This document shows positions 15,907 through 23,184 of a DNA stretch of 35,478 nt, one piece after another. The notes beneath the pieces are model-generated. The model saw nothing but the letters and a program-made list of their open reading frames with translations. It searched no databases and had not been told where the DNA came from. The stretch is from Oscillospiraceae bacterium. Lineage in GTDB: Bacteria > Bacillota > Clostridia > Oscillospirales > Acutalibacteraceae. Within the stretch, counting starts at the first letter, position 1, and the number at the start of each line of letters is the position of its first letter. A program made the position numbers and the translations under genes. The stretch spans positions 1 through 35,478 of the forward strand of contig SVOY01000020.1 of assembly GCA_015066105.1 (NCBI GenBank), written 5' to 3'.

Positions 15907-15935
15907 TTGACAAAACAACATATGTCGTGTATAAT
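15907..15935 (+). promoter_or_regulatory. Consensus sigma-A promoter for the small peptide/RNA transcript
   Basis: TTGACA (15907-15912), a 17-base spacer, and TATAAT (15930-15935), a perfect match to the sigma-A consensus. The transcript would start near 15942. It is isolated between the pnuC terminator and the argG operator region. Confidence 0.85.
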
Positions 15936-16022
15936 AGCCCCATAGTTAAGGTTGTTTGTTGCAGCTGACTGAGCCTCTATTATATATTTTTGCAGTAATT
16001 TGAATAACGGAGGTAACAGACT

Positions 16023-16088
16023 ATGACAATAATCGCTATCAAGCATAAGAACAAAGAAAAGAAGAGCGCAGAAAAGAGAAAGAAATAA
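16023..16088 (+). CDS. 21-residue lysine-rich small peptide
   Basis: Short frame behind a consensus promoter and an excellent ribosome site (GGAGG, 9 bases before ATG). It begins MTIIAIKHKNKE, and after the first six residues is almost all charged: ten lysines, one histidine, one arginine, three glutamates. I do not recognise it. It could be a true small protein, an RNA-binding peptide, or a leader peptide. Only one arginine codon is present, so classical attenuation by arginine starvation is not obvious. The preceding untranslated region is about 80 bases. A structured RNA segment follows directly. Confidence 0.5.
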   Translation: MTIIAIKHKNKEKKSAEKRKK

Positions 16089-16117
16089 TTCTTTTTTCCC
16101 CGCATGTTATTAACACC

Positions 16118-16285
16118 GTGTCAAGGGGCGATTTTTACAACCTAAGCTATATTCTGAGGTAACTATTTGAATTAAGGATTTCGGTCAGCAGAAACAGTTT
16201 CCCTTGACACATCAGATTAACAATAATCTCTCCCTCTTTTTTTCGTTGCCGCACTCTCTTACGGGTGCGGCAACTCCCATTTTTC
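16118..16285 (+). ncRNA. Candidate structured RNA / 3' UTR of the small-peptide transcript
   Basis: GTGTCAAGGG (16118-16127) pairs perfectly with CCCTTGACAC (16201-16210), closing a 73-base domain. Inside it ACCTAAG (from about 16139) pairs with CTGAGGT (with one mismatch). A perfect 10-bp hairpin GTTGCCGCAC/GTGCGGCAAC (16245-16254 with 16265-16274) follows, ending with CCCATTTTT as a modest terminator. No frame of useful length covers it. The minus strand shows no gene. I could not match it to tmRNA, 6S, SRP, RNase P or T-box by eye. Confidence 0.4.
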
Positions 16286-16303
16286 AATATTGCAAATATA
16301 TTC

Positions 16304-16384
16304 TTGAAAATATTCAACTAACGTGAATATTTTCGAAAAAATATTCAAAAAATCCCTTGACTTTTGCATAAAAATGCGTATAAT
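16304..16384 (+). promoter_or_regulatory. argG promoter with ARG-box operators
   Basis: The promoter is TTGACT (16357-16362), a 16-base spacer, TATAAT (16379-16384). Immediately upstream are ARG-box-like sequences for the ArgR/AhrC repressor (consensus TGAAT-N4-ATTCA): TTGAAAATATTCAA (16304-16317), and a dyad from TGAATATTTTCG (16324) to AAAATATTCA (16347). The operators lie just before the -35, consistent with arginine repression. No ArgR gene is in the window. Confidence 0.75.
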
Positions 16385-16427
16385 CATATGCATACGAAAA
16401 ATTTACGGGGTATTCATCCCCTTCAGG

Positions 16428-16460
16428 AAAGGAGTCGGCAAAGGATAAAAAGCCTTGCCG
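16428..16460 (+). promoter_or_regulatory. argG ribosome site separated from the start by a hairpin
   Basis: AAAGGAG (16428-16434) is the only strong Shine-Dalgarno, but it lies 36 bases before ATG 16471. Between them CGGCAAAGG (16436-16444) pairs with CCTTGCCG (16453-16460) with one bulged A. Folding the hairpin out leaves 11 bases, a near-normal spacing. No alternative ATG, GTG or TTG lies in frame between them. Confidence 0.55.
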
Positions 16461-16470
16461 CAATAAGAAA

Positions 16471-17709
16471 ATGGCTATTAAAAAGGATAAGAAGGACATC
16501 AAAAAAATCGTACTCGCATACTCGGGCGGTCTTGACACATCAATCATCATCCCCTGGCTCAAGGAAAACTACAACAACGCTGAGGTTATTGCAGTTTCAG
16601 GCGACGTAGGACAGGGCACAGAGCTTGACGGCCTTGAGGAAAAGGCACTTGCAACTGGCGCATCAAAGCTTTACATTGAAGACCTTAACAAGGAATTTGT
16701 TGAAGATTACATCTACCCCACCCTTAAGGCCGGTGCAGTTTACGAGGGTATGTATCTTCTCGGCACCTCCTTTGCACGTCCCATCATCGCAAAGAGAATT
16801 GTAGAAATTGCTCTTGCAGAGGGTGCAGATGCTATCTGCCACGGTTGTACCGGTAAGGGTAACGACCAGGTACGTTTCGAGCTTGCTATCAAAGCATTCG
16901 CTCCCGATATGGAAATCATCGCTCCCTGGAGAACCTGGGAATTCAAGAGCCGTGAAGAGGAAATCGAATACGCAATTGCTCACAACATTCCTCTTAAGAT
17001 TACAAGAGAAACAAACTACTCAAAGGATAAGAACCTCTGGCATCTTTCACATGAGGGTCTTGACCTTGAGGACCCCGCAAACGAGCCCAAGTATGAAGAA
17101 ATTCTTGAAATGGGCGTAACACCCGAAAGTGCTCCCGATGCACCCACCTATATCACAATCGGCTTTGAAAAGGGTGTGCCCACCACACTCAACGGCGAAA
17201 AGCTTGACGGCCCCGCAATGGTTAAGGCTCTTAACGAAATCGGCGGTGCAAACGGCATCGGTATTTCAGATATGGTTGAAAACCGTCTTGTAGGCATGAA
17301 GAGCCGCGGCGTTTACGAAACACCGGGCGGAACAATCCTTTACAAGGCTCACGAAATGCTTGAGCAGCTTTGCCTTGACAGAGACACAGCTCACCTCAAG
17401 AGCCAGCTTGCAGTAAAGTATGCCGAGCTTGTTTACTACGGTCAGTGGTTCACCACCTGCCGTGAGGCTCTTGCAGCATTTGTTGACAAAACTCAGGAAA
17501 CCGTTACAGGTGAGGTTAAGCTCAAGCTCTACAAGGGCAACATCATCGGTGCTGGTATGACGTCACCCTACTCACTTTACAGTGAAGAGATGGCAACCTT
17601 TGACGCTGACAATGTTTACGACCAGTACGATGCAGAAGGCTTTATCAACCTCTTCGGTCTTCCCCTAAAGGTTAAGGCTATGCTTTCAAAGAATTGGGAT
17701 ATCAAATAA
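16471..17709 (+). CDS. argG: Argininosuccinate synthase
   Basis: Condenses citrulline and aspartate with ATP to argininosuccinate, the penultimate step of arginine synthesis. The N-type ATP pyrophosphatase P-loop AYSGGLDTS is near residue 15. [15 protein letters not shown] near 125 and the citrulline/aspartate-binding GVYETPGG follow. At 412 residues it is standard. A basic N-terminal extension ([12 protein letters not shown]) precedes the first strand. It is controlled by ARG boxes upstream. argH is not adjacent but 1.2 kb downstream beyond a sigma/anti-sigma pair. Confidence 0.97.
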   Translation: MAIKKDKKDIKKIVLAYSGGLDTSIIIPWLKENYNNAEVIAVSGDVGQGTELDGLEEKALATGASKLYIEDLNKEFVEDYIYPTLKAGAVYEGMYLLGTSFARPIIAKRIVEIALAEGADAICHGCTGKGNDQVRFELAIKAFAPDMEIIAPWRTWEFKSREEEIEYAIAHNIPLKITRETNYSKDKNLWHLSHEGLDLEDPANEPKYEEILEMGVTPESAPDAPTYITIGFEKGVPTTLNGEKLDGPAMVKALNEIGGANGIGISDMVENRLVGMKSRGVYETPGGTILYKAHEMLEQLCLDRDTAHLKSQLAVKYAELVYYGQWFTTCREALAAFVDKTQETVTGEVKLKLYKGNIIGAGMTSPYSLYSEEMATFDADNVYDQYDAEGFINLFGLPLKVKAMLSKNWDIK

Positions 17710-17716
17710 GAAAACT

Positions 17717-17749
17717 CAAGGGTCTGTTGAACAGACCCTTGTTATTTTA
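17717..17749 (+). terminator. Terminator of argG
   Basis: CAAGGGTCTG (17717-17726) pairs perfectly with CAGACCCTTG (17732-17741), loop TTGAA, followed by TTATTTTA. Confidence 0.88.
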
Positions 17750-17768
17750 ATTACAGCTTTAATAAAGT

Positions 17769-17801
17769 GCAACACACAAGCTAAAACAGTATGTGTGTTG
17801 C
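17769..17801 (-). terminator. Hairpin terminator of the sigma/anti-sigma operon
   Basis: GCAACACACA (17769-17778) and TGTGTGTTGC (17792-17801) form a 10-bp stem just past the anti-sigma stop. On the minus strand it is followed by ACTTTATT, a moderate U-tract. Confidence 0.65.
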
Positions 17802-17814
17802 TTTCAGCTCTTGC

Positions 17815-18294
17815 TTATTCAGCTGCTGCCGTTGTCGGTATATGCAATTCAAAGCCGTCAGCCAACACAGCCTCAATTTCACCAACAGCTTCGCCTGCCA
17901 TTCCAAAAGCCGCGCCCTCACTGTCAATTTCAAATTCAACCCTTGCTGCTGCCTCACCATCGGGAACAGTGATTGAAACCTCACCTTTATAATAGGGCTC
18001 TCCGTCTTCGCCCACATTTTTTTCTACCACAAGCTCCTGCTCGGTTTTTTCGCCGTTAATAAAAACAATCACCTTTTGGGCAGCCTGTGATATTGCTTCA
18101 CCTACTGCTCCGTCAGTTGCCGCATTGGCGAAAATTCCCAGCGAGCAAAAAAGAGAAACAGCAACTAAGGCCGTAATCAGCACTCTTTTAAGGGTTATAG
18201 CTTTATTTCTGTTTGTCATACACATAATCCTTTCTTCAACCTTGGCGGAAGGTTGGATTTTTGAAAATACCTCTTTATATTCTTTATTATTCAT
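17815..18294 (-). CDS. Putative membrane anti-sigma factor
   Basis: 159 residues: a short basic N-terminal cytoplasmic part (1-37), one transmembrane segment (about 38-57, VLITALVAVSLFCSLGIFA), and an acidic extracellular domain of about 100 residues ending in an alanine-rich tail. It overlaps the upstream ECF sigma gene by eight bases, the usual arrangement of a sigma with its anti-sigma. It lacks the HxxxCxxC zinc motif of ZAS anti-sigmas, and its cytoplasmic part is very small, so the call rests on context and topology. Alternatively it could be a membrane target or sensor protein of the regulon. Confidence 0.6.
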   Translation of the reverse strand: MNNKEYKEVFSKIQPSAKVEERIMCMTNRNKAITLKRVLITALVAVSLFCSLGIFANAATDGAVGEAISQAAQKVIVFINGEKTEQELVVEKNVGEDGEPYYKGEVSITVPDGEAAARVEFEIDSEGAAFGMAGEAVGEIEAVLADGFELHIPTTAAAE

Positions 18295-18772
18295 TTATCC
18301 AATCATCTCCCAAGCTTTCTTTAAGTTTTTTCCTTGCACGGCTGAGTCTTGTTTTTACGGCGGATTCGTTAATTTTCAGAATTTCCGCAATGTCCTTTAC
18401 GGATAAATCCTCGTAATAAAAAAGATGTATAACCGTGCGCTCCTTCTTCGGCAGCCCCATAACGGCATTGAATAAATCCTTTTGCCGTAAGGTGTCGAAT
18501 ATCTGTGGTGAAACAATTTCCTGAGCATCTATATCAAGATGATTTCTGAAAAACAGCTTTATGTAGTTCTTGCTTTCATTTACGCAGACAAGCGTAAGCC
18601 ACTTATCCGTATGCTCTTCATCTTCAAAGACTTTGGGATGCTTCCAGAGCTTGAGAAATACATTATGAATTATATCCTCTGCATCGCAGGTGCTTTTTGT
18701 GAAAGACAGTGCAATAAGAAAAAGCCGCTGATTATTGCGCCTGAAAGCATTTATAAAATCATTTTCCGTCAT
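18287..18772 (-). CDS. ECF-type RNA polymerase sigma factor
   Basis: 161-residue sigma-70 family group 4 protein with only regions 2 and 4. Region 2 is around DAEDIIHNVFLKLWKHP (residues 30-46). Region 4 holds LPKKERTVIHLFYYEDLSVK and a helix-turn-helix (DIAEILKINESAVKTRLSRA). It would direct polymerase to stress or envelope genes when released from the membrane partner encoded just after it. A TATAAT (minus strand, near 18812) lies about 40 bases upstream of the start, but no good partner -35 or ECF-type consensus at the expected spacing was found. Confidence 0.9.
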   Translation of the reverse strand: MTENDFINAFRRNNQRLFLIALSFTKSTCDAEDIIHNVFLKLWKHPKVFEDEEHTDKWLTLVCVNESKNYIKLFFRNHLDIDAQEIVSPQIFDTLRQKDLFNAVMGLPKKERTVIHLFYYEDLSVKDIAEILKINESAVKTRLSRARKKLKESLGDDWINE

Positions 18773-18886
18773 CGTTTCACCGCCTGTATCAGAAAGGTCC
18801 TTTCACTATTATAACAAACGAAGCAATAAAAAGGTTACATATTTTTTATGACTTTAAATCAAAATGCAAAATGCTTTGCTCAGCTA

Positions 18887-18915
18887 TTGACAAAAGCGTG
18901 ATTTTTTAGGATAAT
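18887..18915 (+). promoter_or_regulatory. argH promoter
   Basis: TTGACA (18887-18892), 17-base spacer, GATAAT (18910-18915), followed by the AAGGAGGAAC ribosome site before ATG 18949. No ARG-box match was seen here, unlike argG. Confidence 0.75.
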
Positions 18916-18948
18916 TGATTGTAATATATTCCGCAAGGAGGAACAACT

Positions 18949-20325
18949 ATGCCACTCTGGACAGGACGCTTTAAAAAGTCCCTTGACAAAAAAACCAACG
19001 ATTTCAATTCATCAATCCCCTTTGACTGCCGTATGGCCGAACAGGATATCAGAGGCTCTGTTGCCCACGCAACAATGCTCGGCAAGCAGGGTATCATTGA
19101 AAAAAGCGAAAGTGACAAAATTGTTGCTTCACTCAAGGAGATTGCCGCCGACCTTGAAAGCGGTGCTCTTCAAATTGATATGACCGCCGAGGATATTCAC
19201 ACCTTTGTTGAGGGCGAGCTTACAAAGCGCATTGGTGACAGCGGTAAAAGGCTTCACACCGCAAGAAGCCGTAACGACCAGGTAGCCCTTGATTTAAGGC
19301 TTTATCTGCTTGACAGGTGCAACGAGCTTGAGCAGTCGGTAAAAGCCCTTATAGAGGTCATTGCGCTCAAGGCAGAGGAAAATTATGATGCAGTTATGCC
19401 CGGCTATACTCACCTTCAACGTGCACAGCCCGTAACCCTCGGTCACCATCTTATGGCTTATGCAGAAATGCTTTTGCGTGACCTTGACAGAATTTACGAC
19501 TGCAAAAAAAGAATGTCCGTTTCACCTCTCGGCTCAGGTGCTCTTGCAGGCACCACCTATCCCCTTGACAGAGAATATGTTGCAGAGCTTTTAGGCTTAA
19601 AGGGCGTAAGCAACAACAGCCTTGACGGCGTCAGCGACAGAGACTACGCTCTTGAGCTTCTTAGTGTGCTTTCGATTATTATGGTGCACCTTTCACGCTT
19701 TTCTGAAGAGATTATTGCCTGGTGCTCCTGGGAGTTCAAATTCATTGAGCTTGACGATGCTTTTTCAACAGGCTCAAGCATTATGCCTCAGAAAAAGAAT
19801 CCCGACATCGCAGAGCTTGTAAGGGGCAAGGCAGGCAGAGTATTCGGCGATTTACAGACACTGCTGACGGTTATGAAGGGTATTCCCCTTGCATATAACA
19901 AGGATATGCAGGAGGACAAGGAGGCCGTTTTTGATGCCCTTGACACCGTAATAATGTGCCTTGACACCTTTGCGCCCATGCTTGAGACTGCAACGGTGCT
20001 TCGTGAAAACATGAGAAATGCGGCGGCAAAGGGCTTCATCAATGCCACTGATGCGGCTGACTACCTTGTTTACAAGGGACTCCCCTTCCGTGATGCCTAC
20101 AAGGCAACAGGTATGCTTGTTGCAACCTGCATTGACAAGGGACTCACCCTTGAAATCCTTCCCATTGAGGAATATAAAGCAGTATGCGACCTTTTTGACG
20201 AGGATGTTTACACAGCCATTGACCTTGACGAATGTGTAAGAAAGAGGACCGTCAAGGGCGGCCCCTCACCCGAATGTGTGCTGAATGAGGTTGAGGCATT
20301 GAAGAAAAAAATGGCACAATGGTAA
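18949..20325 (+). CDS. argH: Argininosuccinate lyase
   Basis: Cleaves argininosuccinate to arginine and fumarate, the final step of arginine synthesis. The fumarase/aspartase superfamily signature GSSIMPQKKNPD is near residue 280. The HTARSRNDQVALDLRL stretch near 105 and TPLG-region analogue SVSPLGSGALAGTTYP near 185 are present. The 458 residues are standard. The N-terminus MPLWTGRFKK is typical. A post-stop repeat module begins five bases after its TAA. Confidence 0.97.
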   Translation: MPLWTGRFKKSLDKKTNDFNSSIPFDCRMAEQDIRGSVAHATMLGKQGIIEKSESDKIVASLKEIAADLESGALQIDMTAEDIHTFVEGELTKRIGDSGKRLHTARSRNDQVALDLRLYLLDRCNELEQSVKALIEVIALKAEENYDAVMPGYTHLQRAQPVTLGHHLMAYAEMLLRDLDRIYDCKKRMSVSPLGSGALAGTTYPLDREYVAELLGLKGVSNNSLDGVSDRDYALELLSVLSIIMVHLSRFSEEIIAWCSWEFKFIELDDAFSTGSSIMPQKKNPDIAELVRGKAGRVFGDLQTLLTVMKGIPLAYNKDMQEDKEAVFDALDTVIMCLDTFAPMLETATVLRENMRNAAAKGFINATDAADYLVYKGLPFRDAYKATGMLVATCIDKGLTLEILPIEEYKAVCDLFDEDVYTAIDLDECVRKRTVKGGPSPECVLNEVEALKKKMAQW

Positions 20326-20330
20326 TAAAT

Positions 20331-20388
20331 CAATAAAAGTTTTGGTCAAGCTTTTTCAAAAGCTTGTGGGGCTCGGGGCAAAGCCCCG
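20331..20388 (+). repeat. Post-stop two-hairpin module, copy 1 (after argH)
   Basis: Starts 5 bases after the argH stop in sense orientation. It begins CAATAAAAGTTTTGGT and contains an A/T-rich hairpin CAAGCTTTTTCAAAAGCTTG (20348-20367), then TGGGG and a GC hairpin CGGGGC-AAA-GCCCCG (20374-20388). Bases 20331-20371 match the reverse complement of 28262-28302 at 40 of 41 positions. Confidence 0.85.
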
Positions 20389-20409
20389 CAACAAATACGC
20401 ATATAAAAA

Positions 20410-20446
20410 CAACCGTTGATTTCAAAGTCAACGGTTGAATTTTTAT
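20410..20446 (+). terminator. Terminator between argH and the ABC importer
   Basis: CAACCGTTGA (20410-20419), loop TTTCAAAG, TCAACGGTTG (20428-20437), then AATTTTTATT. On the minus strand the stem is followed by TTTTTATAT, so it can serve both convergent transcripts. Confidence 0.85.
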
Positions 20447-20453
20447 TCACTTG

Positions 20454-20503
20454 CGCTCGCCGCGGGGCATTCTTTTTGCTCGCACGCAAAAAGAATCAAA
20501 AAC
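20454..20503 (-). repeat. Post-stop two-hairpin module, copy 2 (after ABC ATPase)
   Basis: Reverse orientation, starting 10 bases after the ATPase stop. Read on the minus strand: TTTTTGATT, the hairpin ATTCTTTTTGC/GCAAAAAGAAT (11 bp), then AATGCCCCGCGGCGAGCG, which matches copy 3 at 17 of 18 positions although the hairpin between them is different. Confidence 0.8.
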
Positions 20504-20513
20504 GCGCTGATTT

Positions 20514-21296
20514 TTAATCGCTTATTTTACTCAAAAATGCCTTTAATCTGTCCGTCTTCGGGTTTGTTATAAGCTCCTGCGCCTGTCCCTGCTCCGCAAT
20601 AACACCGTCATCCATAAATATTACCTCATCGGAAACATCCTTGGCAAAATTCATCTCATGGGTAACAATAACCATAGTCATGTTATCCTCTGCCAGCTGA
20701 CGGATTGTCTTAAGTATCTCACCCGTAAGCTCGGGGTCAAGGGCACTTGTCGGCTCATCAAAAAAGAGAATCTGCGGATTCATTGCAAGAGCGCGCGCAA
20801 TAGATACGCGCTGCTGCTGACCACCGGAAAGCTCGCAGGGATAGTTGTTCATCTTATCGGAAAGACCGACCTTGTCAAGATAGCCCTTTGCAATGCTGTC
20901 AATTTCTTCAAGTATCTGCTTTTTGTTCTTTTTATAGTCGGGGCGTTTTTTTGCCGCAAGCTTCATTGCAAGAGTTACATTGCCCAACGCCGTGTACTGA
21001 GGAAAAAGATTGAACTGCTGAAAAACAAGTCCTATATTCTGCTGATTGCCCTTAAGAGCCTTAAGGGCCTCCTTATCAGTAATTGAGCTGTCAAAAACCA
21101 CCTTGTCGTTAACGGTAATTTTACCCGAGGTTGCCGTTTCAAGTCCGTTTATACACCTGAGCAGGGTTGTTTTACCGCTGCCCGAGGAACCGATTATGGA
21201 AAGCACCCTGCCCTCCTCAAGTGAAAAGCTGATGCCCTTGAGTACCTTTGTGGAGCCAAAGTTCTTTACAAGATTATTTACTTCAAGTATAGCCAT
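20514..21296 (-). CDS. Polar amino acid ABC transporter ATP-binding protein
   Basis: 260-residue GlnQ/HisP-type ATPase energising amino acid import. Walker A GSSGSGKTTL (near 37), Q-loop LVFQQFNLFPQ, signature LSGGQQQR (near 158), Walker B ILFFDEPTSALDPE and the switch His in VIVTHEM are all present. It is the third gene of the importer operon: binding protein, permease, ATPase. It begins 11 bases after the permease stop. Confidence 0.96.
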   Translation of the reverse strand: MAILEVNNLVKNFGSTKVLKGISFSLEEGRVLSIIGSSGSGKTTLLRCINGLETATSGKITVNDKVVFDSSITDKEALKALKGNQQNIGLVFQQFNLFPQYTALGNVTLAMKLAAKKRPDYKKNKKQILEEIDSIAKGYLDKVGLSDKMNNYPCELSGGQQQRVSIARALAMNPQILFFDEPTSALDPELTGEILKTIRQLAEDNMTMVIVTHEMNFAKDVSDEVIFMDDGVIAEQGQAQELITNPKTDRLKAFLSKISD

Positions 21297-21307
21297 ATCA
21301 GTTCACC

Positions 21308-22003
21308 TCACACAGAAAAGTAGCTGAGCTTCTTTTCAATTTTGTTAAACAGAATTGTAAGAAGTCCGCAGGCAAGAAGAAAGAATACGCCCGTGTAGAA
21401 AAGAGGCCAGAGAAGACCGTCACTCTTGATAAAGGCTTCGCCGGCCCAGATAATCTCATAAACGGAGATGATTCTGGCAAGAGAGGTATCCTTTACAAGG
21501 GTGATAATTTCATTGCTCATAGGCGGAATGATACGCTTGATAACCTGAAGAAGCACCACCCTGAAAAAGGCCTGACTTTTCGTCATTCCGAGCACGTGAC
21601 AAGCCTCGTACTGTCCCTTTGAAATAGACTCTATTCCTCCGCGGTAAATCTCGGAAAAATAGCAGGCATAATTTATCACAAACGCAAGCAGAGCCGCAAC
21701 AAAGCGGTCAAGAACGTGCCAGGAGGCAAGCCACTGAATAAAAATGTTGCTGCTTTGCTGGTCCTGTGCCCACATTGCCACAAAGCCGGGAACATAGAAA
21801 ATAACAATAAGCTGAAGCATAAGGGGTGTGCCTCTTATTGCCCAGACAAAGGTGCGCACAAGCCATTTAAGGGGCTTAAGCTTGCTCATTGAGCCGAAGC
21901 TGATGATAAGACCGAGCGGAAGCGCAAAAAGCAATGTAAGAGCAAAAAGCTCAAGCGTTGACGCAAAACCTTCCAGCAGGGACTGTGTTACCGTCCAAAA
22001 CAT
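21308..22003 (-). CDS. Polar amino acid ABC transporter permease
   Basis: HisM/GlnP-family permease of 231 residues with about five membrane helices. The family features ALPLGLIISFG, RGTPLMLQLIVIFY near residue 75 and the EAA loop (GQYEACHVLGMTKSQAFFRV near 135) that contacts the ATPase are visible. I prefer ATG 22003 (MFWTVTQSL), which follows GGAAAGG with ten bases spacing, over a GTG at 22024 that lacks a ribosome site. Confidence 0.93.
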   Translation of the reverse strand: MFWTVTQSLLEGFASTLELFALTLLFALPLGLIISFGSMSKLKPLKWLVRTFVWAIRGTPLMLQLIVIFYVPGFVAMWAQDQQSSNIFIQWLASWHVLDRFVAALLAFVINYACYFSEIYRGGIESISKGQYEACHVLGMTKSQAFFRVVLLQVIKRIIPPMSNEIITLVKDTSLARIISVYEIIWAGEAFIKSDGLLWPLFYTGVFFLLACGLLTILFNKIEKKLSYFSV

Positions 22004-22026
22004 AGTATTTATACCTTTCCACACCT

Positions 22027-22059
22027 CAAAGGCAGGGAGCCTTAGACTTCCTGCCTTTG
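22027..22059 (-). other. Intercistronic hairpin after the binding-protein gene
   Basis: CAAAGGCAGG (22027-22036) and CCTGCCTTTG (22050-22059) form a perfect 10-bp stem between the binding-protein and permease genes. No U-tract follows on the minus strand, so it probably stabilises the upstream message, a usual way to make excess binding protein over permease. Confidence 0.65.
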
Positions 22060-22083
22060 AAATTTAAAATTTTACCTTATCAA

Positions 22084-22878
22084 TTATTCCTCAACAGTTA
22101 CGCCGTACTTTTCAGCAAGCTTATTGAATTCGCCGCTTTCCTTGTACTCCTGAAGGAATGTGTTGAGCTCAGCTGTAAGGTCGGAGCCCTTTCTGAATGA
22201 AATACCGAATTCTTCTGTGCTGAGTGTCATTGCAACGGCAAGGTCTGCATAGCTTGTGCCTGCACCTACTGTAGCATCAGCCATTGTCTTATCAATGATA
22301 CAACCGTCACAAGCACCGCTCTTTGCTTCAAGAAGAGCTGTTGCCTGGTCCTTAACAGCAACTGTTTTAAGGCCGTTATCGTTACCTGCGGTCTGACCTG
22401 CTGAGCCTTCCTCTACTGCGAAGGAAAGGTCCTTGATGTCCTCAATCTTTGTAAGCTCTGCAGCCTTGTCAGCGGGAAGAACAACAACCTGTGAGTTCTT
22501 GAGATAAACATCTGAAACTGAGGAGTTGTTAAGTGCTTCGTCTGTGATTGTCATACCGTTCCATACGCAGTCGATTGTGCCTGCCTGAAGGTCAAGGAAC
22601 TTCTTGCCCCAGTCTGCAAGAACAACAAATTCAACCTCAACGCCAAGCTTTTCTGCAAAAGCGTATGTAAGCTCAGTATCAAAGCCGACCCACTCGCCGT
22701 CTTCCTGATAGTTCATGGGCTTATAGTCTGTAATACCTACAACGATTTTACCTGCTTCCTTGATTTTGGCAAGCTCTGATGCGGTCTGGCTGCCGCCGTT
22801 GCCGCCGCAGGCTGCAAGTGTTACGCAAAGAACAACTGCAAGCACTGACATAATAATAGCTATTGATTTCTTTTTCAT
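22084..22878 (-). CDS. Amino acid ABC transporter substrate-binding lipoprotein
   Basis: 264-residue solute-binding protein of family 3. The N-terminus MKKKSIAIIMSVLAVVLC ends in a lipobox LAAC (Cys near residue 24), so it is a lipid-anchored protein outside the membrane. The mature part has KIVVGITDYKPMNYQEDGEW and GFDTELTYAFAEKLGVEVEF, typical of polar amino acid binders. It heads the importer operon behind a promoter with a palindrome on the -10. The exact amino acid is not predictable by eye. Confidence 0.94.
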   Translation of the reverse strand: MKKKSIAIIMSVLAVVLCVTLAACGGNGGSQTASELAKIKEAGKIVVGITDYKPMNYQEDGEWVGFDTELTYAFAEKLGVEVEFVVLADWGKKFLDLQAGTIDCVWNGMTITDEALNNSSVSDVYLKNSQVVVLPADKAAELTKIEDIKDLSFAVEEGSAGQTAGNDNGLKTVAVKDQATALLEAKSGACDGCIIDKTMADATVGAGTSYADLAVAMTLSTEEFGISFRKGSDLTAELNTFLQEYKESGEFNKLAEKYGVTVEE

Positions 22879-22929
22879 AATATTTTCTTCCTTTCAGAAA
22901 TTTATTAAGCGATTCAATTTCGCTTTAGC

Positions 22930-22966
22930 GTGTTAACATATTAACACAACAAAGTGCATAAGTCAA
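22930..22966 (-). promoter_or_regulatory. ABC importer promoter with a dyad over the -10
   Basis: On the minus strand TTGACT (22966-22961), 17-base spacer, TAATAT (22943-22938). A perfect palindrome GTGTTAA-CATA-TTAACAC (22930-22947) covers the -10, a good position for a repressor. Confidence 0.7.
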
Positions 22967-22994
22967 GACTTTTTTGAAAAAATAATTTTTGACC

Positions 22995-23023
22995 TTGATA
23001 ACAGCTGAAAAGTTTAGTATAAT
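22995..23023 (+). promoter_or_regulatory. Promoter for DUF6472 - PH protein - serine dehydratase
   Basis: TTGATA (22995-23000), 17-base spacer, TATAAT (23018-23023). The transcript would enter the heptad-repeat hairpin immediately. Confidence 0.7.
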
Positions 23024-23026
23024 CGT

Positions 23027-23172
23027 TAGTAGTAAGTAGCAAGTAGTGAGTAGTAACACGCCCGACTTCTATCTTTAAAGAACACTTTTTCCGCGAAACA
23101 GCGTGTAACATCTCACTGACTTCAACAAAGCTTTCATGCCCTTACTACTTACTACTCACTACTTACTACTTA
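23027..23172 (+). repeat. Inverted arrays of 7-base AGTAGTA-type repeats in a 5' leader
   Basis: The left array (about 23027-23055) and the right array (about 23142-23172) are inverted copies made of GTAGTAA/GTAGTGA heptamers, matching at about 26 of 29 positions. They could form a long stem around an 86-base loop between the promoter and the DUF6472 gene. Inside, CACGC/GCGTG (23056-23060 with 23101-23105) offers an alternative pairing. The ribosome site AAGGAG follows the right array directly. Confidence 0.75.
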
Positions 23173-23184
23173 AGGAGAAGCCTT

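Noticed and set aside
16023..16088. Arginine attenuation leader peptide for argG
   Set aside because: Only one arginine codon, a terminating hairpin and a separate ARG-box promoter lie between it and argG.
18790..18840. ECF-type autoregulated promoter upstream of the sigma gene
   Set aside because: TGTAAC and CGTT blocks are visible but 13 bases apart rather than the usual 16, so the match is not convincing.
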